From: an uncultured Asticcacaulis sp.
Lineage (GTDB): Bacteria > Pseudomonadota > Alphaproteobacteria > Caulobacterales > Caulobacteraceae
Length of the DNA stretch: 8,884 nt
Direction: 5' to 3'
NCBI GenBank assembly: GCA_946482045.1
Contig: CAMLPZ010000172.1
Coordinates: forward strand, 1-8,884
Positions 5,084 through 8,884 of this stretch are shown here, in pieces. The translations under genes were made by a program, and so were the position numbers. The notes under the pieces were generated by a model that searched no databases, had not been told where the DNA came from, and worked only from the letters and a program-made list of their open reading frames with translations. Every line of letters begins with the position of its first letter. Positions within the stretch are counted from its first letter, which is position 1.

Positions 5084-5910
5084 TGGTTGCCGCCGATCAG
5101 GTCGCCGAACTGGCCCAGAATCGAACCCTCGCCGCGCGACGGTCCGGCGCCACCGGCCGCCGCCATCATCCGGCCAGCCAGACGCGCGAACGGCAGCGAC
5201 TGTATCCACACCTTGCCCGGACCACGCAGGCGCGCGAAGAACACGCCTTCCCCGGCGAACAGCATCGACTTGATGCCGCCGGCCTGGACAAGGTCGAAAT
5301 CGACCGTGTCGGTAAAGGCCGCCACACAGCCCGTATCGACGTGCAGTTCCTCACCGGGCGCAAGCGTACGCTCGACCACCATGCCGCCGAACTGGACGAA
5401 GACCCAGCCGTCCCCTTCCAGCTTCTGCATGATAAAGCCCTCACCGCCAAACAGACCCGTCATGATCTTGCGCTGGAAGGCGATGCCGAGCGACACGCCT
5501 TTGGCAGCGGCCAGGAAAGAGTCCTTCTGGCAGATCAGGCGCCCGCCGACATCCGACAGCTTGAGCGGCAAAATGGCGCCTGGCACCGGCGCCGAAAACG
5601 CCACGCGCGCCTTACCGTGGCCATTGTGCGTAAAGACCGTGGTGAACAGGCTCTCGCCGGTGACCAGGCGCTTACCCGCGCCCAACAGCGCCCCCATGAA
5701 ACCCTGCTTCTGGCCCGAGCCGTCGCCGAATACGGTGGTCATGCCGACGCTGGCGTCCTTCCACACCATGGCGCCAGCTTCGGCAATGGCGCTTTCGCCC
5801 GGATCGAGCTCAATCTCGACGAACTGAAGCTCCTGGCCCTTGATCTCGAAATCGATGTCGTCGGCAACGCCGGACTGGCGGTGATGGGTGCTGGGGACGG
5901 CGGTCAACAT
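5080..5910 (-). CDS. AIM24 family protein (TIGR00266/DUF124)
   Basis: This 276-residue soluble protein has the double-stranded beta-helix repeats of the AIM24 family (PF01987). Typical segments are FEIKGQELQFVEIELDPGES (21-40), GESLFTTVFTHNG (85-97), GEELHVDTGCVAAF (187-199), GGIKSMLFAGEG (211-222) and GPGKVWIQSLPF (230-241). A Gly/Ser-rich tail (about 252-275) ends it. Bacterial members have no firm molecular role; the mitochondrial relative affects inner-membrane organisation. The start ATG at 5910 has an excellent AGGAGGA 5 nt upstream; the frame extends to a TTG eight codons earlier, without support. No convincing promoter was found in the 120 bp upstream. The gene converges with the VOC gene and their last four bases overlap. 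Confidence 0.92.
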   Translation of the reverse strand: MLTAVPSTHHRQSGVADDIDFEIKGQELQFVEIELDPGESAIAEAGAMVWKDASVGMTTVFGDGSGQKQGFMGALLGAGKRLVTGESLFTTVFTHNGHGKARVAFSAPVPGAILPLKLSDVGGRLICQKDSFLAAAKGVSLGIAFQRKIMTGLFGGEGFIMQKLEGDGWVFVQFGGMVVERTLAPGEELHVDTGCVAAFTDTVDFDLVQAGGIKSMLFAGEGVFFARLRGPGKVWIQSLPFARLAGRMMAAAGGAGPSRGEGSILGQFGDLIGGNH

Positions 5911-6002
5911 GGGAATCCTCCTGATAGGTCGCAAAAGATGTAGCGCTCCGGCCAGAGATAGGAAGGGGCTTTGTGCAAGAAAGTGGAGTCACAAATTCCG
6001 TA

Positions 6003-6031
6003 TTGAACCACCTCCCCTATCCCTCTATGAT
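6003..6031 (+). promoter_or_regulatory. sigma70-type promoter for thiC
   Basis: TTGAAC (6003-6008), a 17-bp spacer, then TATGAT (6026-6031). The predicted start is near 6038, just upstream of the riboswitch, giving a leader of about 240 nt. Both boxes are one or two bases from consensus. Confidence 0.75.
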
Positions 6032-6063
6032 TCCACTGCCCTCAAGCAGCGAAGCGATAGGGC

Positions 6064-6188
6064 AACAAATGTTCACCGGAGTGTCCGCAGGCCAATGCGG
6101 GCTGAGACGGGAGGATTTCCTGCTTTCAGGAGCCGCCTCCTAAAACCGCCGAACCTGATCCGGGTCATGCCGGCGAAGGGAGTTGGAT
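6064..6188 (+). promoter_or_regulatory. TPP riboswitch (THI element) upstream of thiC
   Basis: The aptamer binds thiamine pyrophosphate and lowers thiC expression. Visible landmarks are a P3 stem CCGCA/TGCGG (6085-6089 with 6096-6100), the CTGAGA motif (6102-6107) that binds the pyrimidine, GAACCTGATC (6151-6160), the P4/P5 arm with GGGTCATGCC, and GCGAAGGGA (6173-6181) that binds the pyrophosphate. Between CTGAGA and GAACCTGATC is an extra two-part stem-loop: GGAGG/CCTCC outside and TCCTG/CAGGA inside (6110-6140). P1 limits are uncertain because no clean pairing flanks the core. Confidence 0.95.
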
Positions 6189-6226
6189 ACGCTTTTTGCT
6201 AAAAGCGCCCGCAATCTACGCGCATG

Positions 6227-8133
<1,907 letters not shown>

Positions 8134-8147
8134 CCAGCACCGTCACT

Positions 8148-8205
8148 CCTCCCTGTCGCGCAGCGATGGGGAGGCAGGGTCTCGGCCCCTGCACCCGATA
8201 TCGGG
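8148..8205. repeat. cluster of three adjacent hairpins after thiC (REP-like)
   Basis: There are three inverted repeats in a row. The first pairs 8148-8159 with 8163-8174 in a 12-bp stem with two G-U pairs and a GCA loop. The second pairs GCAGGG/CCCTGC (8174-8179 with 8187-8192). The third is the perfect 12-bp palindrome CCCGATATCGGG (8194-8205). None has a T-tract. The form suits a dispersed intergenic palindrome such as a REP element, or mRNA 3' end protection. No second copy was found in this window. Confidence 0.5.
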
Positions 8206-8237
8206 CGAGCGAGGACGAGTCGCACTTGAATTTAAAG

Positions 8238-8275
8238 GTGTGGGGGAGCACACCCCACATCTTTTCTATTTATTT
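8238..8275 (+). terminator. intrinsic terminator, probably for thiC
   Basis: GTGTGGGG (8238-8245) pairs with CCCCACAT (8253-8260), 8 bp including one terminal G-U, with a 7-nt loop. It is followed by a T-rich run, CTTTTCTATTTATTT (8261-8275). It stands about 105 bp beyond the thiC stop and just before the DUF4262 gene. Confidence 0.7.
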
Positions 8276-8313
8276 CTGCTGTGGGCAAATTACAACCCTA
8301 GGGAAATGCAGTG

Positions 8314-8820
8314 ATGGCCCGAACATACGAAGACGCCAAAACGGATTACGAAAGAAACATAATCCAAAATATTGAAGAACATGGCTGGGCTTGCACCTGC
8401 GTCTTCGATCCTGAGGAGCAAAACCCCAGCTTTGCTTACAGCATCGGCTTCACAGAGACATTAAACGTTCCGGAATTTATCGCATTCGGCCTGAGCACCA
8501 ACCTGATGCAGTCAATGTTATGGGAGGTCTACCGGCAGATACGTGACGGAAAAACCCCGGAAGATGGCCTGACTTGGAACGGCCTTATTGCCAACTACGA
8601 ATGCGTTAGCCGCAAAGTCCATCCAAGCAACATTGTTCGCGACTATCTCAATTCCGCCATTTGGTTCTGGGGAGAGACGAAGGAAAAAGGTCCCCTTGAG
8701 GCTTTCCAAATCGTATGGCCCAGCAATGGGCCAGGCTTGTTTCCATGGGACGAAGACTGCTCGCAAATCGTCCGCGATGCTCAGCCGCCGCTTTATCTTC
8801 CAAATCGTGGGTTGTCTTAG
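8314..8820 (+). CDS. DUF4262 domain-containing protein
   Basis: This 168-residue soluble protein has no signal peptide or membrane segment. It shows the DUF4262 pattern (PF14081): HGWACTCVF (about 22-30), FAYSIGFTETLNVPEFIAFGL (about 39-59), a variable middle, and QIVWPSNGPGLFPWDEDC (about 135-152) before a short tail with QPPLYL. The family has no established function. The ATG at 8314 has AGGGA 9 nt upstream; a GTG directly before it at 8311 is an equally possible start. By hand count GC is about 50%, against roughly 60% or more in thiC, and AT-rich codons are common. This hints at recent acquisition. No partner gene is visible. Confidence 0.85.
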   Translation: MARTYEDAKTDYERNIIQNIEEHGWACTCVFDPEEQNPSFAYSIGFTETLNVPEFIAFGLSTNLMQSMLWEVYRQIRDGKTPEDGLTWNGLIANYECVSRKVHPSNIVRDYLNSAIWFWGETKEKGPLEAFQIVWPSNGPGLFPWDEDCSQIVRDAQPPLYLPNRGLS

Positions 8821-8827
8821 CAGCTGC

Positions 8828-8884
8828 TCATCCCGGCATTTTTTTGAACTTCGGCACCTCCGGATCGAGGTGATCCCACGCATA
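8828..8884 (-). CDS. probable C-terminal end of a minus-strand gene (runs off the right edge)
   Basis: On the minus strand one frame reads 18 codons, YAWDHLDPEVPKFKKMPG, and then stops at TGA (8830-8828). The codons are GC-rich at third positions like the other genes here, and the ending faces the DUF4262 stop with a 7-bp gap. The peptide is too short to assign to a family, and an open frame this short could be chance. Confidence 0.4.
   Translation of the reverse strand, partial: YAWDHLDPEVPKFKKMPG

Noticed and set aside
5083..5943. Plus-strand open frame of 286 codons continuing after the VOC gene
   Set aside because: It is the antisense shadow of the AIM24 gene, which has a strong Shine-Dalgarno and family motifs.

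Overview
The window looks like ordinary chromosome from an alphaproteobacterium, probably a member of the Caulobacterales. This placement is an inference from protein style (S12 N-terminus, ThiC, a hemerythrin HHE protein, an AIM24 protein), from coding GC near 60% and from sigma70-type promoters. No phylogeny could be run. No CRISPR array, insertion sequence, phage gene or tRNA was seen.

Layout, left to right. (1) At the left edge, on the minus strand, is the 5' end of rpsL (ribosomal protein S12). It has a clear promoter and a leader of about 225 nt that contains a terminator-like hairpin. (2) Next on the minus strand are a secreted GH13 alpha-glucan hydrolase with a 14-bp palindrome upstream, a small membrane-anchored protein resembling DUF5412, and a two-helix protein of the low-affinity iron permease family. 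(3) Divergent from that last gene is a plus-strand hemerythrin gene that ends in a strong intrinsic terminator. (4) A compact plus-strand unit follows: two tandem tet-operator-like palindromes, a regulator closely resembling the classical tetracycline repressor TetR, and a VOC (glyoxalase-fold) protein whose ATG overlaps the regulator's TGA. No tetracycline efflux gene is present. (5) The VOC gene converges on an AIM24-family gene, and their two TAG stop codons interlock in one CTAG. (6) thiC follows with a complete control region: promoter, TPP riboswitch, and a hairpin that masks the Shine-Dalgarno sequence. (7) Beyond thiC are three hairpins, an intrinsic terminator and a lower-GC DUF4262 gene. 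At the right edge is the probable 3' end of another minus-strand gene.

The most interesting unit is the tet-like regulator with its VOC partner. It looks like a self-regulated sensor whose output is a metal-dependent VOC enzyme or binding protein instead of an efflux pump. The regulator keeps the Mg-coordinating positions recalled for TetR but changes several that contact the drug. The thiC control region is a textbook translational riboswitch, except for an extra two-part stem inserted after the CTGAGA motif. The remainder is mostly housekeeping.
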